A DNA stretch of 64,000 nucleotides from Emydura subglobosa (GCA_007922225.1 ML679963.1:2429794-2493793), one strand, 5' to 3'. Shown: positions 12,620 through 25,560, counted from the stretch's first letter. Numbers and translations: made by a program. The notes: generated by a model from the letters alone, not told the origin.

Positions 12620-12765
12620 TAGTATGACATAGTGTCTGGAGCAGACGACTAGGAGTCACAGTTTATCTGTGGTTCTACCGATTCGCAGTATGACCTCGGG
12701 TAAGTTACTATATCCTGTGTTTCAGTTTACCCATCTGTAAAACAGACTTAATATCTGTGTCACTA
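12620..12765 (+). repeat. tRNA-derived SINE (MIR-like)
   Basis: The segment contains 'GCAGACGACTAGGAGTCACAG', then 'GACCTCGGGTAAGTTACT' and 'TTTCAGTTTACCCATCTGTA'. This is the order of motifs in MIR/CORE-type SINEs: the tRNA-like head with 'ggactaggagtca', the core, and 'tcagtttccccatctgtaaa'. It is diverged and the tail is lost. Confidence 0.7.
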
Positions 12766-13177
12766 AAGCAATGTGCATCTTAATAATTTTAATGTGCGTG
12801 GAGGTTTTATTTAGTCCCTTTCAATCAGAATGATATGCCATGTCATCTGATTCTGATTGACGCGTTAGTGTGATACGGACCTATGAAGGAATAGGCAGCC
12901 TGCTCAATTTACACTTCTCATCAGAGAGAGCTACTGCATGCAGACGCTGGTTAAAATGGACAGAAATGAAAAATGAAAGAAGGAAATTATGCTTACTATA
13001 AGGACCATAAAATAATTTGGGGGGCAAGAGAAGCAGATATTCCAGCGTCGAGCATTTTTATACTTTGCAATTTCCACCCCTCTGTTCTAGGGAATGAGAT
13101 AAGGAACTACAGTACCTTGGACAGCTCCCCCGCTTCATTCAATCCTTTAACCTTTTCCCGTAGCCTGTAACAGGATT

Positions 13178-13391
13178 TTCATAGAAATGTAGGACTGGAA
13201 GGGACTAGGATAGGTTGTTTAGTCCAGTCCTTGGCACTGAGACAGGACTAAGCATTATCTAGACCATCCGTGACAGGTGTTTGTCTGACTTGTTCTTAAA
13301 AGCCTCCAATGATGGAGATTCCACAACCTCCCTGGGTAATTTGTTCCAGTGCTCAACCACCCTGACAGCAAGTTTTTCCAAATGTCTAACC
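13178..13391 (-). mobile_element. CR1 LINE 3' end (copy a)
   Basis: The plus strand starts 'CATAGAAATGTAGGACTGGA' and continues through 'AGTCCAGTCC', 'GGAGATTCCACAACCTCCCT' and 'TTTTTCCAAATGTCTAACCT', the reverse complement of the CR1 3' UTR. A Harbinger element begins immediately after TAA at 13392-13394, so this copy was its insertion target. The interrupted remainder is not found on the far side: the CR1 there repeats the same region and is a different copy. Confidence 0.85.
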
Positions 13392-13394
13392 TAA

Positions 13395-14950
13395 GGGTAT
13401 GTCTACACTGTGGAGTGAAGTCAGTTTAGTTTAAATCAGCTTTCACTCCTGAATTTTAGAAATCCGGAGCGTGATCATACCATGCTCATTGCGTCAGGGA
13501 ATTGCATCCCCACTAGCCGTGCTTGGGTCAACAATCAAAGCAGTGCACAGTGGGTAGCTATCCCACAGTGCAACTAGCCACAGAGGCTTTTGGGAAGGTG
13601 GTTGTCCTCCCATGATGCACCACACTCCCCTCCCCCACTTCTTGTCCCAGTCCAAAACAAACAGACGATCTCCTTTTCATGCCATTTCTTCAAACCCTTC
13701 AGTGTCTGCCACGCGCATCCCATTGCTTGAGAGGAATGGAGCCCACTCAGCTCTGCACTATTGTTGTGAGCATCACCAACACCTCACGACTTATTCTGCA
13801 GTATTTTCAGGGTGAGACGAGCTGCAGCGCTGAAAATTGCGATGTTACGGAGGCTTCCTTGCTACAAGCCATAGAATGAAAGTTCCCATTTACTGCAGTC
13901 TGTCATGCACCATCTGCAGTCGGTGGACCGCCGCTTCTGGTCCCGGGAAATAAGCAGTGACTGGTGGGATCGCATCATTATGAAGGTGTGGAATGATGAG
14001 CAGTGGCTGCAGAACTTTCGAATGCGTAAGGCCACTTTCTTTGAACTTTGCGGAGAGCTCTCCCCAGCCCTGAAATGCAAGAATACTCGCTTGAGACCAA
14101 CTCTGACAGTGGAGAAGAGCGTGGCCATCGCTCTGTGGAAGCTAGCAACACCAGACTGCTACCGATCAGTTGGGAATCAATTCGGAGTCGGTAAATCCAC
14201 CGTCGGAGCTGCTGTGATTCAAGTGTGCCGGGCCATTAATAGACGTCTGCTAAGAAGGGTAGTGACTTTGGGAAACGTGGAGGACATAATGGAAGGTTTT
14301 TCCGCGGTGGAGTTCCCAAACTGTGGCGGGGCAATAGATGGCATGCACATCCCTATCTTAGTCCCGGACCACCTTGCCACAGAGTACATAAACCGATAGA
14401 GATACTTATCAATGGTGTTGCAGGTCCTTGTGGATCACAGGGGACGCTTCACCGACATCAATGTGGGGTGGTCTGGAAAGGTGCATGACGCGTGCATCTT
14501 TAGGAACTCAGGTCTTTTCAAAAAGATGCTGGAGGGCACTTTCTTCCCTGACCAGAAAATAAATATTGGAGACGTTGAAATGCTAATAGTGATCCTGGGT
14601 GTTCCTGCTTACCTCTTGCTCCCCTGGATGATGAAGCCCTACGCTGGGCACCTGGACAGCGAGAAGAAGTGTTTTAATAAGAGGCTCAGCAAGTGCAGAC
14701 TGGTGGTGAAATGTGCATTTGGACATTTAAAGGCGCGCTGGCAAAATCTGCTCAGTAGGTTAGAACTCAGTGAAAAAAAATCCTAATGGTTCTCTCTTTC
14801 TGCTCGCTTCAGCCAGCAAGGAGTGCAGCACGTACTGCACCTGGCTCAATCTCCTCCTAGATCACTTTGGGGTGGGGGCTAAGAAAGAATGCAGAGTTTT
14901 GCAGTGGCTGCAGAGGGAGTCTGTCTTGCCACTGAACTTCCTGAAGCTCA
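13395..14950 (+). mobile_element. PIF/Harbinger DNA transposon, 3' end missing
   Basis: The left terminus GGGTATGTCTACACTGTGG directly follows TAA, the preferred 3-bp target of PIF/Harbinger elements. About 500 bp of leader ('GTGGGTAGCTATCCCACAG') precede a transposase ORF at 13905-14786. No matching right terminus ('...AGTGTAGACATACCC') occurs before the next CR1 begins at about 14955, so the 3' end has been deleted or replaced. The right boundary is therefore approximate; recognisable transposase homology stops near 14780. Confidence 0.8.
13905..14786 (+). pseudogene. HARBI1-like Harbinger transposase, inactivated
   Basis: The reading frame is continuous except for one in-frame TAG at 14397-14399, giving 164 codons and, after the stop, 124 from the next Met. 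Recognisable parts are an N-terminal 'FWSREISSDWWDRIIMKVWN', a helix-turn-helix-like 'YRSVGNQFGVGKSTVGAAV', the first catalytic Asp in 'GAIDGMHIPI', and 'DHRGRFTDINVGWSGKVHDA'. The block 'ILGVPAYLLLPW' usually has Gly-Asp where Gly-Val stands here. In 'LVVKCAFGHLKARW' the usual catalytic Glu is Lys. If my alignment to the DDE triad is right, two of three catalytic residues are lost in addition to the stop, so the enzyme is dead. It encodes only the transposase; no Myb-like partner ORF is present. It is a molecular fossil, not a domesticated HARBI1 gene. Confidence 0.85.
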
Positions 14951-14954
14951 ACCA

Positions 14955-15955
14955 GACCATCCCTGACCAGTGTTTGTCCTTCCTGTTCTTAAAAACTCCA
15001 GTGACAGGGATTCCACAATCTCCCTTAGAAGCTAATTTCAGAGCTTAACTATCCTTAGAGTTAGAAAGTTTTTTTCCTAATATCTAACCTAAATTTCCCT
15101 TGCTGCAGATTGAGCCCATTACGTCTTGTCCTGCCTTCAGTGAACCTAGAGAACAATTGATCACCAGTCTCTTTATAATAGCCTTTCACATATTTGAAGA
15201 CTCTTGCCAGGTCCCCCCCTCAGTCCTCTTTTCTCAAGACTAAACATGCCCAGTGTTTTTAACTCTTCCTCATAGGTTTCTAAACCTTTTATCATTTTTG
15301 TTGCTCTCCTGGTCTCTCTCCAGTTAGTCCACATCTTTCTTAAAGTGTGATGACCAGAACTGGACACAGTACTCCAGCTAAGGCCACCCCAAATAGAGCA
15401 GGACAATCATCTCCTGTGACTTACATAAGACACTGCTGTTAATACATACCAGAATGATATTAGCCTTTTTTGCAACTGCATCACATTGTTAAATCACATT
15501 CAGTTTGTGATCCACTATAACCTCCAGATCTGTTTCTGCAGTCCTACCATCTAGCTTAGCTATTCCCCATTTTGTATTTCTGTGTTTGAGTCTTCCTTGT
15601 GAAGTGTAGTACTTTGTACTTGTCTTTACTGAATTTCATCTTGTTGATTTCAGACCAGTTCTCCAATTTGTCGAGGTCATTTTGAATTTCTAATCCTGTC
15701 CTCCAAAGTGCTTGGAAGACCTTCCAGCTTGGTGTCATCTGCAAATGTTATAAGCATACTCTCCGCTCCATTATCCAAGTCATTAATGAAAATGTTGAAT
15801 AGTATCAGACCCAGAAGAGACCCCTGAGGGATCCCACTAGAAACGTTCTTTCAGTGTGACAGCAAACCATTGATAACTACTCTTTGAGTACAGTCTTTCA
15901 ACCAGTTACACACCCACCTTATAGTAATTCCACCTAGACCGAATTTCCCTCGGTT
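14955..15955 (-). mobile_element. CR1 LINE fragment with RT C-terminus (copy b)
   Basis: Reading the minus strand from high to low coordinates, 15744-15556 gives 'LDKLENWSEINKMKFSKDKY' and 15406-15173 gives 'RRATKMIKGLETYEEELKTL' and 'LGMFSLEKRGLRG'. These match the thumb/C-terminal part of CR1 reverse transcriptase. The plus strand shows the corresponding reverse-complement phrases ('GACCCCTGAGGGATCCCACT', 'GTGTCATCTGCAAATGTTAT'). The copy is 5'-truncated, interrupted by stops and frameshifts, and ends in 3' UTR at about 14955. It is somewhat different in sequence from copy a. Confidence 0.88.
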
Positions 15956-16854
15956 TGCTTGTGTTCACTTCAGTTAACACACGTTTTTAAAGCATGATGA
16001 AGGGTTTTGACCACATGACTCCAGTTAAAGTGAACGAACTCCCCATATTGCTTTAAAGATTTGGAGGCTTCATCTCCCCCTGAGACAGTGGAATGCACTG
16101 TTTTGCACTTCCAGTGCTGGTAATAAGTGGTGCAGAAAATTCCATCTTCGTTTGGAATAAAAAAAAGTCAATTATTTATAGAGCCTGCATCCTTTTTTCC
16201 AATTCCAGACAGTCAATAATTTATAGTGGCACACTCATGCAATTTTTTATTAACTATCAACCTTCAACAGGACTCTTGTTCTTATGAAAATCTTGTGTCC
16301 CTCCTGACATAATCAAACACCGCAGATGTCGATGCAATATGAATGAGCTGCGCTCCAGTTCTTTAATCCTATTGTAATTCCATGAGAAGGGCTCTTGTTG
16401 AAAGAGAACTGAGCATTTTTCGCTACATTCATAAGGAGAGGCAGGAGTTAATAGGTTCTTTGTGTTTCCTTGAAACTGGGGTGATCTTTAGGACTTGCTG
16501 CCTTATGGATTTAATTTTCAAGATCTTGAAAGGGATAATACTCAACGCTTATGGGCAGAGACTACACTTTCAAAAAATTGCCCAAACTTGACTAGTTATC
16601 CAAAATTCGGTGCGTCGGACCTAACACACAGTCCCTACCCCAGAAACACAAGCCCCCTCCATATCAACTGCATTGTCCTGAGACCACCTTCCCCCCCTTC
16701 CCATTCCATGAAACCAGCACGGGGCAGGAGCTGCGCTTCCTTCTGAAGCGTGTCGTGTTTTACAGACACCTGGGGGCGGTTAGCCAGTCACTTGGTGTCG
16801 TGCATTCTTTGGACTCCGCTTGAGAGGGGGGACGTGTTAATATTGACATAAAGG

Positions 16855-16925
16855 GAGGCAGCATAGTCTAGCGGTGAGAGCAAAGGACTGTGATGCAGGA
16901 TGCTGGCTCTGCCACTGCCTCACTT
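16855..16925 (+). repeat. tRNA-derived SINE head
   Basis: 'GGCAGCATAGTCTAGCGGTG' followed by 'AGAGCAAAGGACTGTGATGC' and 'GGCTCTGCCACTGCCTC' matches the Pol III promoter head of MIR-like SINEs ('agtgtggtctagtggttagagca...'). The A and B box regions are recognisable. The core and tail are lost after about 16925. Confidence 0.7.
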
Positions 16926-19900
16926 TATCCTTCTCCTAGCTGAATTTATCTTTTTACAATTCACATGGATCTCTTCTATTGGCAACCCAGCATCCTTACC
17001 TTATTGGGAGCTGCAGGGACAGGATAAGGGGCTTACCACAGTAGGCAGCCGTTGGAGCAGAGCAGTGACAAACTCGGGCTCCAGCAGGATTTTCCCTCCT
17101 TGCATTTGCTTTTGAGCCCCTTAACATCTGGTGACAGATCTCCACAAGCCAGGAGCTAAAAGGGGCAGCAGCACAGATCCTATAGGAGATCCAGCTGGTC
17201 CTTTTCCTTCATTCCTCCACACTTACTCTACACAGCATAATTTGCAAGGATAAGACATGGATGGATTAGGTGGGTCAGACCCTCTGTCTTGATGCGCTTG
17301 AAACTGGTGTCAAATGTGGTGAGTTATTATCTCTCAGATGAACCTGAGCTGTTATTTGGGTGACTGTTTGTGCTCGTTCCAGTAATGTCACTCTGGGGAT
17401 TAGGCCTAATGAACGCTATTCTCCAGACACATGGTATTCATCGGAAAACAGAGCGGTGCCATCTCACGCAACACGGAGAGAACCTGTTAACTGTGGGGAG
17501 TGAGAAATGATTGCAACACTCTCCCTCTGTTTGGGACTGGATCCAGGGGGGCCTTTCACCTCTAAGCGCACTGGTTTGAATCCAGCCCAGGGGAAAACGC
17601 TTCTCTTAGGGCTGCTTATTGGATTGTCCTTCTCTTCCTAGTGGACAAGGGCCCACATCACAGAAGTGACCATCACAGCTGACCTCCCTCCCCTTGTCTC
17701 TCTCATATCCTGGGCCCAGTAGGGCTAGAGCATTGCAACCATCACAACTGAGAGTCAAAGTGGAGGACTACGTGACTACGGACCTTTCCCTCGCCCCTAT
17801 AAAGGCAGCTCTGTCTGGGTCTAGCATCTGTCCCTGGCACTGAATTGAAATGTGTGGGGGTGGGAGAGCTTGTATGTCAGGCCTTCAGGAATGTGCATTG
17901 CTAACATCAAGGAAGGCAGCTTCCGTCGAGCCAAGAGGAGTGATGGCTGCCACGGTGGGCCTGGTGCACAGACTGCCGTAACATTCCAGCAGCTGGGAGC
18001 CACAAGAAAACACACTGGCTCCTCGAAGCAGGGTGGACATCGCTGGAGCGAGAAGACCCCTGGCGACTGTCATACTGGGTGGGAGCCCTTCCAGCGGTGT
18101 CCATGTCCTACAGCAACTTGAACGGAATCAGGCAGTCTCTCTAGGGAGGGAAGGTCCCATCTGGGTTAATAGCTGCAGTTTTCGACCTGCTCCTGTGGGC
18201 TCCTGTGGGTTGAGTGATTTTCTTCCCTCTTTGTATTATGCAAAGTGCCTGGTGAGCCGTGTACATGCGTCTCTTTGGAGAGAGAGAGATGTGTGTATGT
18301 TAAAAAGCAGAGCTGTCCTGGCACCTCGCCTCCTTCGCCCCGTCTCGTGTTAACCCTTTCACGCTGTCTCCCACGCTGGCATGGAAGGCAGCGGCAACCA
18401 GCCAGGAGCATTTCATCTGACACCTGGCACTGCAGAGTGTCTGAGGAAATGGAGGAGCAGAGGGTGTGTTTCTAGGGTGGAGTTTCTAAAGCTGACTAGG
18501 AGACTTGGATGCCCTATTCCCATTCCTTTTAATGGGGTTCAGGCAGCTAAACCCCTTAGACAGCTTTGAAAGTCTCTGGTACCCAGCTGTGTGCCCGGTG
18601 TCTAGGTGCCGAGGTGAGGTGGTGCATCTAGCGTAGCTTTGCCATGTGAGGGGAACCAGGCTTGGCTCTCTTTAGCCACTCCTGCCATTTCCCGACACAA
18701 GTGACTAGGCATGAAAGCTGTTTGCTCCCATCTTGCAAGAGGAAGTTAAGGATGCTCTGGTTTGAAGACGCAGTCGTTATGACACTGCCATCAGGGTGGC
18801 AATAGCTGGGCCCACGGCGATACCTGTGGTTATTGTGGGTGCCCACTCTGAGAGACGGGCACTGCGCTGCATCCGGGGCAGCTGGAGGGACTGTCTGTGG
18901 AGACCCCTGTCGTGCACATGGATGGATGTTGCCGTGTGTGAGCTATCTTGGTCAGACAGCCAGTGCCCTTGTTTATTATCTGCAGAGCAGTGAGTGTGGG
19001 GCACTGTACAAACAGACACGATCCAGCACCCAACACTGTTAAAGGCACAGCGGGAGGTAATACTTCTAAGACGTCCTCATGTACTGCAGTATTTTAACTC
19101 TAAGGGTTTGTTTTGTTTTTTTAAACTGCAAAAGTACCATCTACAACCCTCTGCCCTGCTGAAGCTGATGCAATAATAATCGGTTTGCGTTGATCCTGCG
19201 CGGGGTGGACTAGTGTCTAATGAAGTGGGTTTTATGAAATTGGGCCTAAGACCAAAGCCTTGCAGAGTGTCAAGCATTTCCCTCTATTCTATGATTAAAC
19301 GTGCTCAAGGGGCGGCGAGAGAGACAGTGGGCGTACTGTGATGCCAGAGGCATTTCCTCTTAAAAAACCTCCATCTGTTCTTTGATTCGGGCTAGACCTT
19401 ATTGAGTTAAACACCTTAACAAGTTTCAGAAGTATTAAGCATTTATATCCCCCAGAATAGCACCTGTCTTTGCAGTGGCGAGGCTAAAAACATGACAAGA
19501 GTCATAAATCTTCACATTTCAGAGTATAGCTAAGCACAGCTGAGATCAGGGAGTAATCCTCCCTTTTGAGTATTCCACAATGTACAATGTGTATTATGGG
19601 GATTTTTGCTTTCCTCTGAAGCACACAGCACCAGCAACCATCAAAGACAAGGTCCTGAGCAGGGTGAACTGTCAGTCTGACCTACTGTGGCAGTTCCTGT
19701 GATCTTTACAAACTAGCTTGTTCAGTTACGTAAACTCTGAGCGCCGGCTCTGATGAATGGCCACTGAAGGTTATGTGGAAAGTGCTTTGTTCAGTAGCAG
19801 ACTCATGTGAGACTTGATGGAAATGCCAAAGCTGCACAAAGAAGGGGTACCCATGCTTCCGGCACCGTGTCTCATGCTGTGAGGATTTCCCGAGCCATTG

Positions 19901-22189
19901 CACAGCTGTATCTGGGGAACAATGACCGCTTCAGACTAGAAACCTCCAGGTGAACGCAGCTACTGCATTTGGTGACTGGCGATGCAGAGAGGAAAAAATA
20001 CACTTTGTCAGGTCATCTTCAAAGGGACAGGCTGGTTTGGGTGCTGGGGAATGGGACAGGAGGTCACCTCTTCCGATTCTGTTCAGCTCTGTTCGTTGTT
20101 ACCATTGGGCCTACGTGAAATGAGGTGATGGCAGATATGTCTCCTCCCCACAGGCCCCTTTGCTAGCCACCTCTGCATTTAATGCAGGGATTTGAACTGG
20201 CTCTTCTCCGAGAAACTGAACGCCCCCCCTGCTCCTTAGATGTGGTCCCTGCAGTGCAGCAAGACGCCTTACTGGAGCAGCATGGGGAAGCTCCTCCATC
20301 TGTTGCACCTGTGTTGTGAACAGAGAGGATGTGGAGCTGCAGGGCTGTCACCAGTGCAGAGCGAGAGCTGGCCCAGCATGCCGCTGGTTAAGCAACATGC
20401 CTGGGAACAGCATCGACTGGCTTCAGGGACAGCTCCTCAACAGCATCCTTTCACTGCAATTGTAGGGATGCAATTAGTCCTTCCGTTGCCCTCCCGCAGC
20501 TCTCCTGGGTCCGCACTTCAGTGGCCGCGTCCACGGCTCAGAACCCTGGTTCACTCACCTGGCACGTGACTTGCTGGCAGGCCTAAGAGTGCCAAAGATG
20601 GCATTTAGCTGGGCCATGCTCTGCCTGCCTGGCATCTGCCTGGGTGAGGGTGCAACGGGATAGTCCATACACAGCTCCTTGTACAGGACAGAACCATTTG
20701 AAGCTGCCATTAAACCAAACCAAGGACCTGAACAAAAGTAACTAACAGCCATTGCATCCCATAGACGCGATGCTCCTGCTGCAGGGCATGCTGGGCATGT
20801 TGGGGGGAGCACACTCCACAGGCTCTGCAGGTGCTGGCATTGGGTCACTACCATAGGTGGCATTCTGCACTATAGAAAAGGCTGGAGTGCTTTTGTATTC
20901 AGCTCCAAACTTACGTTGTTCCCTGAGCCTGGCACATGTCAGTGGCAGACGTGTTCCCCCCACCACTCCACGAACCAGAATTGATGCAAATTCAGTAAGC
21001 GAAGAGGAATGTTAAGACGTGAACGAAATGTTTGGTAGAAACCATCTCCAACATGGAAATTAGATGTAACCCTCTCGCCATTTCCTCATGGATCTATTAT
21101 TCATGGGCACATCAGGTTGGCCTATTAATAATACAGGAGGCTAAAGCACTTGGCGCCCCATCCCTTTAGTGCTGCATCTGGGGAGAGGCTGTCGGCTTCA
21201 GTCTGTTCTATATCTGCCCAACCTTGTCTGTGACGTTTCGCTGATGCTGCCAAGTTAACATTCTTGACGGGGATTCTGACACGACACGCTCCTTGAGTCT
21301 TCTCCATGGTGACAGCCTTCTCCCATGGTTGTAGAAGCATTAATTATTTCCCTCCTGTTCCTCCTCGAGTGCTGAGTGTGATGGGAATGAAGTCCATGTG
21401 AGTGAGATCGGGAGAGGGGCGAAGGTAGGTTAAAGATTGGCCTGAGACAGCCAGGGACGGACAGAATCCCAGCTGGTGGTTCTGAGGTGAGATCTCTGAG
21501 CAGATCCCATATGCAGGCCGCACTAATGGCTCCTGTTCCTTGAAAGCCCGTCCCAAAGCCCTCTGGCCAAAGACTTAGTTACGCATTGCTGCTGGTGGCA
21601 ACATCCAAAGGCCCTTGCTGTACATTCCTGTGTTCTCTGTGGGGGGGAAGGAGGGTAAGCCTATGGTGAGATGTGGACACATCCGCACCAAGGCAGATCG
21701 GGATGAGCCCTTTGGATTCAGAACTCAGAAGAACCCACATGGCAATCAACATGAGGCATTTTAATGAGGGTTACTCAGTGGTTCGGATAGTGTCGAGAAA
21801 TGTTCTTAGGAAGTCCCATTTTCTCAAGCCTCTGAAAAGTCCAGTTTGTAGATACGGGGGAAGTCCTTCAGTACTTGAGTTTGGGTAGGTAGCATACCGA
21901 TTCCTAGTCACAGCTGGAACATCTGTGTTTTTGGGTCTCTGTGAAAACACAAGCAGGCACGTGCCATCTTCTAGAGGGGAGATCACGTTGAACAGTAGGA
22001 CCAGCCAGTTCTAATCACACCAGCTTACACAGTGACTTTGAAGAGATGTTGTCTGCACTAGGTGTATAACAAATACATTGTCTAGATGTTTGTTTAAAAA
22101 CAAGCTGTTGCTCAGTGGAATTGCTTGAAATCTTCATCTTTCAGATCGATGTATTAAATATAAAAAGCAGGAACCATCGAGGACTTTTT

Positions 22190-22505
22190 GGATGAAAAAT
22201 GGTTATTTGACCAAAAGAAAAACTTTCACAGACAACTTACATTTTGGTCAAAGATTTCCAATTTTTGAATGAAAAAATGGAAACCAAAATTTTCCTTGGG
22301 GGCAGGGAAAAAAGGTGTTTTGTTTTGTTTTTTTAGTAGAGGAAATAAAAAATTGGGTTTTGTACATATTTAGCAAAAATGGTTTCAAAAACTGAACATT
22401 TTTTGGTTTTGGTTTTCCATTTAAAATTTTTATTTTTTGCAGGATATTTAAAAAACAAATGTATGTTTTTTCTAAAATTTCCCACAAGAAATAATTGACA
22501 TGTTT
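22190..22505. repeat. AT-rich low-complexity repeat
   Basis: This is a dense mixture of AAAATTT, TTTTGGTTTTGG and 'GAAAAAATGGAAACC' motifs. A similar but shorter block occurs at 32850-32965. It looks like a diverged AT-rich interspersed repeat. No coding potential is supported. Confidence 0.5.
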
Positions 22506-24079
22506 CAATCAGGTCCGACAGAAAGGTTTGCTAAATGAGATTTATTAAAACAGTCTTTCAAGGGAAAAGGCAGAAGTCCCATGCCATGGGTATCTGGGCT
22601 GGACAAAGGCCTGGGAAATATACTGTAGGAAGCAATCCTGCACTAGCTGAGGATGGATTAGATTAAGGTTAATGTATCTTTTCCATCTTTACTGTATATA
22701 ATCTTCCATGTTAAATTTTATAGCCAGCATTAGCACAGACTTAGTTTCATGTGAATTTTAACCTGGGCCTCTAGATATTTCCTCTGATGAGGTTACTTGT
22801 CAACATAGCTCCTCCTCCTCTTCCTCTGTGGTTCCCTCTCTGGAAGGAGGAGATTCCCAGCATAAAGACAGCGGCTTTGCACTTTCCAGGAGAGTTCACA
22901 ATGATTTAATCTAATTGCCTCTGATGCTTTAAGCATCCACTTTCGGTTTTTAAGAGAAGAAATTACAGCCCAGCTGCCTAACAAGGAAAGAAGTCTTTCC
23001 TGTAACATTAGCTATTAAAGGAGCTGGCAGAACAAAGCCTTGTCGTAGTGCACACAGCCCAAGGCAGCCAGGGATTTGGACTGGGGCATCAGAGCAAAGA
23101 GGAGGTCCTGGACACTCCAGCTCTTTCTCTGTCATGATATCCAACCAGCATAGACCAAATAGCATCCCAGACTAAACCCGAGTGGCCAGTGCTGGGAAGG
23201 ATAAGTTGCTGAATCCCAGTTTCATTGCAGTGCATGCAGACTTGGCTTAAAATATTGCATGCTACAGATTCCTTTGTTTGGTGAGCTGCCCGAAGCGAGC
23301 AGAGCCATGGCCCATCTAGACTGACATTGCAGCTCTTAGCAGGAGCCGGTGCCAAGAATCCACAGAAATTCACCTGACCATTTGGGAGTGGGGTTAGTCA
23401 CTGCTGCTCTTTGACTATCGTCTCTTCGCTGGGGGTCCTTCTGCCATATGTGCTTCCGGCGATGTCACTGTGTACGCCTCCTGCTGACTCACGCCATCAG
23501 CAACACGAGTTTCCCCGGTGTCAGTGCTGATGTTGCACAGAATTAGGTTGAAGTGGTGTTTTCGGTTCCCTTTGTGCTATTACTCGGATGTGGCTCTGAA
23601 GTGGATACGTTGCATCAAAGCAGCTGGAGATGGGGTGTGCTTACCTTTACGGTGGGAAGGGGGAGGGATGCATGGTGGGGAGCGTGCTCTGGCCGTGCAG
23701 CCCCTTTTGTAGTGCTTTCCCTTGGCAGTGGTGCATCTTTCCCAAGCGCTGGCGTTTGTTGTTTACCCTGTCATGGGCGGAGTGGGACCCTCTCTAGGAA
23801 GCTGGGGGAGGTGGGAGGCCAGCCAGATGCTCTCTTCAGTCTCATCCTTCCTGAGCTGAAGTGGAAGCAGCCAGAGGTTGAAGACTCTGCTGTGTAGAAA
23901 CTTTAGTTCGTCTCTCTCTTGGCAAGATCCTTTCTCGGCTGGGCTGGGTGGGGCTGCAAAATGCATTTCCATTTGTTCAAGGAAGGCACCATAGAGACTG
24001 TCAAAGGCAGACATTCATATTTAGCTGATGTAAAGGAATTTGGCAACTGACTGATCTTAGATTACTAGCGGTAAATCTG

Positions 24080-24472
24080 CCCAACGGCCTGTGAAGGGAT
24101 GTTAGGTGGGGGGGTTCTGAGTTACTACAGAGAATCCTTTCTGGCTGTCTGGCTGGTGAGTCTTGCCACATGCTCAGGGTTTAGCTGATCGCCATATTTG
24201 GGGTCAGGAGGAATTTCCCCCCAGGGCAGATTGGCAGGGGCCCTGGGGGTTTTTCCCCTTCCTCTGTGCCATGGGGCATGGGTCACTTGCTGGTGGATTC
24301 CCTGTACCTTGAAGTCTTTAAATCATTCTTTGAGAACGTCAGTAACTGTCTTAGGTCAAGGGTCTATTACAAGAGTGGATGAGTGAAGTTCTGTGGCCTG
24401 CCTTGTGCAGGAGGTCAGGCTAGATGATCATAATGGTCCCTTCTGACCTTGTAGTCTGAGTCTATGAATTTG
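24080..24472 (+). mobile_element. CR1/L3-like LINE 3' UTR
   Basis: The plus strand reads 'GGGGTCAGGAGGAATTTCCC', 'GGTCACTTGCTGGTGGATTC', 'GGTCAGGCTAGATGATCATA' and 'ATGGTCCCTTCTGACCTTGT', ending 'GAGTCTATGAATTT'. This is the sense-strand 3' UTR of CR1-type elements with the characteristic ATTCTATGA-like terminal repeat degraded. It carries no RT coding sequence, so it is a short 5'-truncated insertion in + orientation. Confidence 0.8.
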
Positions 24473-25424
24473 GGTGAGAGAGAGAGACTGCAGCGCCACA
24501 TTGCTTTAATATAGGCCAGTGACCTTAAACAGCTGTGGCATCATAGAGGAGTAAACTCCCCCAAGGACTCGGTGCACAGACAGCGCACACCGTTCAGCAG
24601 CAGGCTAACTGTTGGAGAAAGAGACTAAGACCAACATTTGCGAGAGTGAGTAGGTGACATTGAGTGCCCAGCTGGAGAAACCTGAAAGGGTCCTGATTTC
24701 AGTGGGTGAGTACTCAGCCCTCAGCTCAACTGTAAGGCTTCTTAAGTTGGGTCCCCAAAATCACCAGTCACTCTTGAAAGTCAGCACCAGAGTCTGTAAG
24801 CGTGTGTGCGGGTGAGACGCAGCAGGAAGACCAGAGTTAGAATTAGTTCAGGCTTTAAACTTTGTATCGTGTCCTTAGTTCATGCGTTGTAGTACTGAGC
24901 TTCTGTGCAGCAAAACCCAGCAATGGTCCTACCCCGTTCCCGCTTACTGAGAACATTCTCCTGACCATATGAAAAGGAGCATTGTCAAACTGGCTCAAAT
25001 GACAAGGGAGGCCCTGTCCACCACCAAGTCCATTTTCCAAGTGACCTCTCTCTTTTGGCCTCCTCTTCTCTTCAGGGCTGTCAAACTTGATCTTTGTGTG
25101 GCTTTTGGGCCTCTTTACTCTTCCTTCAAACAAGTAATGCAATGGACGTTCTGCGTTCTGGGTCTTTTCAGATCCTTGGTGTATTGTTCTTTAAGCTGTC
25201 ATTTGGGCATTGAATATTCAAGTCCTGGGCTAATACGTGAAGCTGTTCCTGTCTAAATGTGATTGAGAACAGGAGAGTGAGAAATTAGTAGCTGTTTCCC
25301 TGGTGTCAGGTCCTGCCTGACACAGGAGAAAGAAACCAATAAAGTAGCAATGCTCTTTCACGATGCAGAAGAGGTTAAAAAAGAAGAGGACCCCAGTTAC
25401 AGGGAAGAAGTATGATCCTGGGGA

Positions 25425-25560
25425 TAGGGCTAGGAACCGGGAACAATGAATTCTCCTCCTGCTCTGCCACAGCAGATCATGGAATGTCAGTTTCCCCATC
25501 TCTGAAGTGGGAATAAGGTTCTTACTGTCCTCTGGGAAGTGCTGTATAAATGTGAAGTAG
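25425..25560 (+). repeat. MIR-like SINE
   Basis: 'TCTCCTCCTGCTCTGCCACA', 'CAGTTTCCCCATCTCTGAAG' and 'GGAAGTGCTGTATAAATGTG' follow the core and tail order of MIR-like SINEs. The head is degraded. Confidence 0.65.

Larger units (their letters stand above)
15960..24050. other. intergenic DNA between GOSR1 and TRARG1 (part 1)
   Basis: No exon or conserved protein was recognised here. It contains a SINE head at 16855-16925, a GA-rich spot near 18278 and an AT-rich block at 22190-22505. Numerous short ORFs in all frames lack family resemblance. It has moderate GC content with scattered unidentified repeats. Confidence 0.5.
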
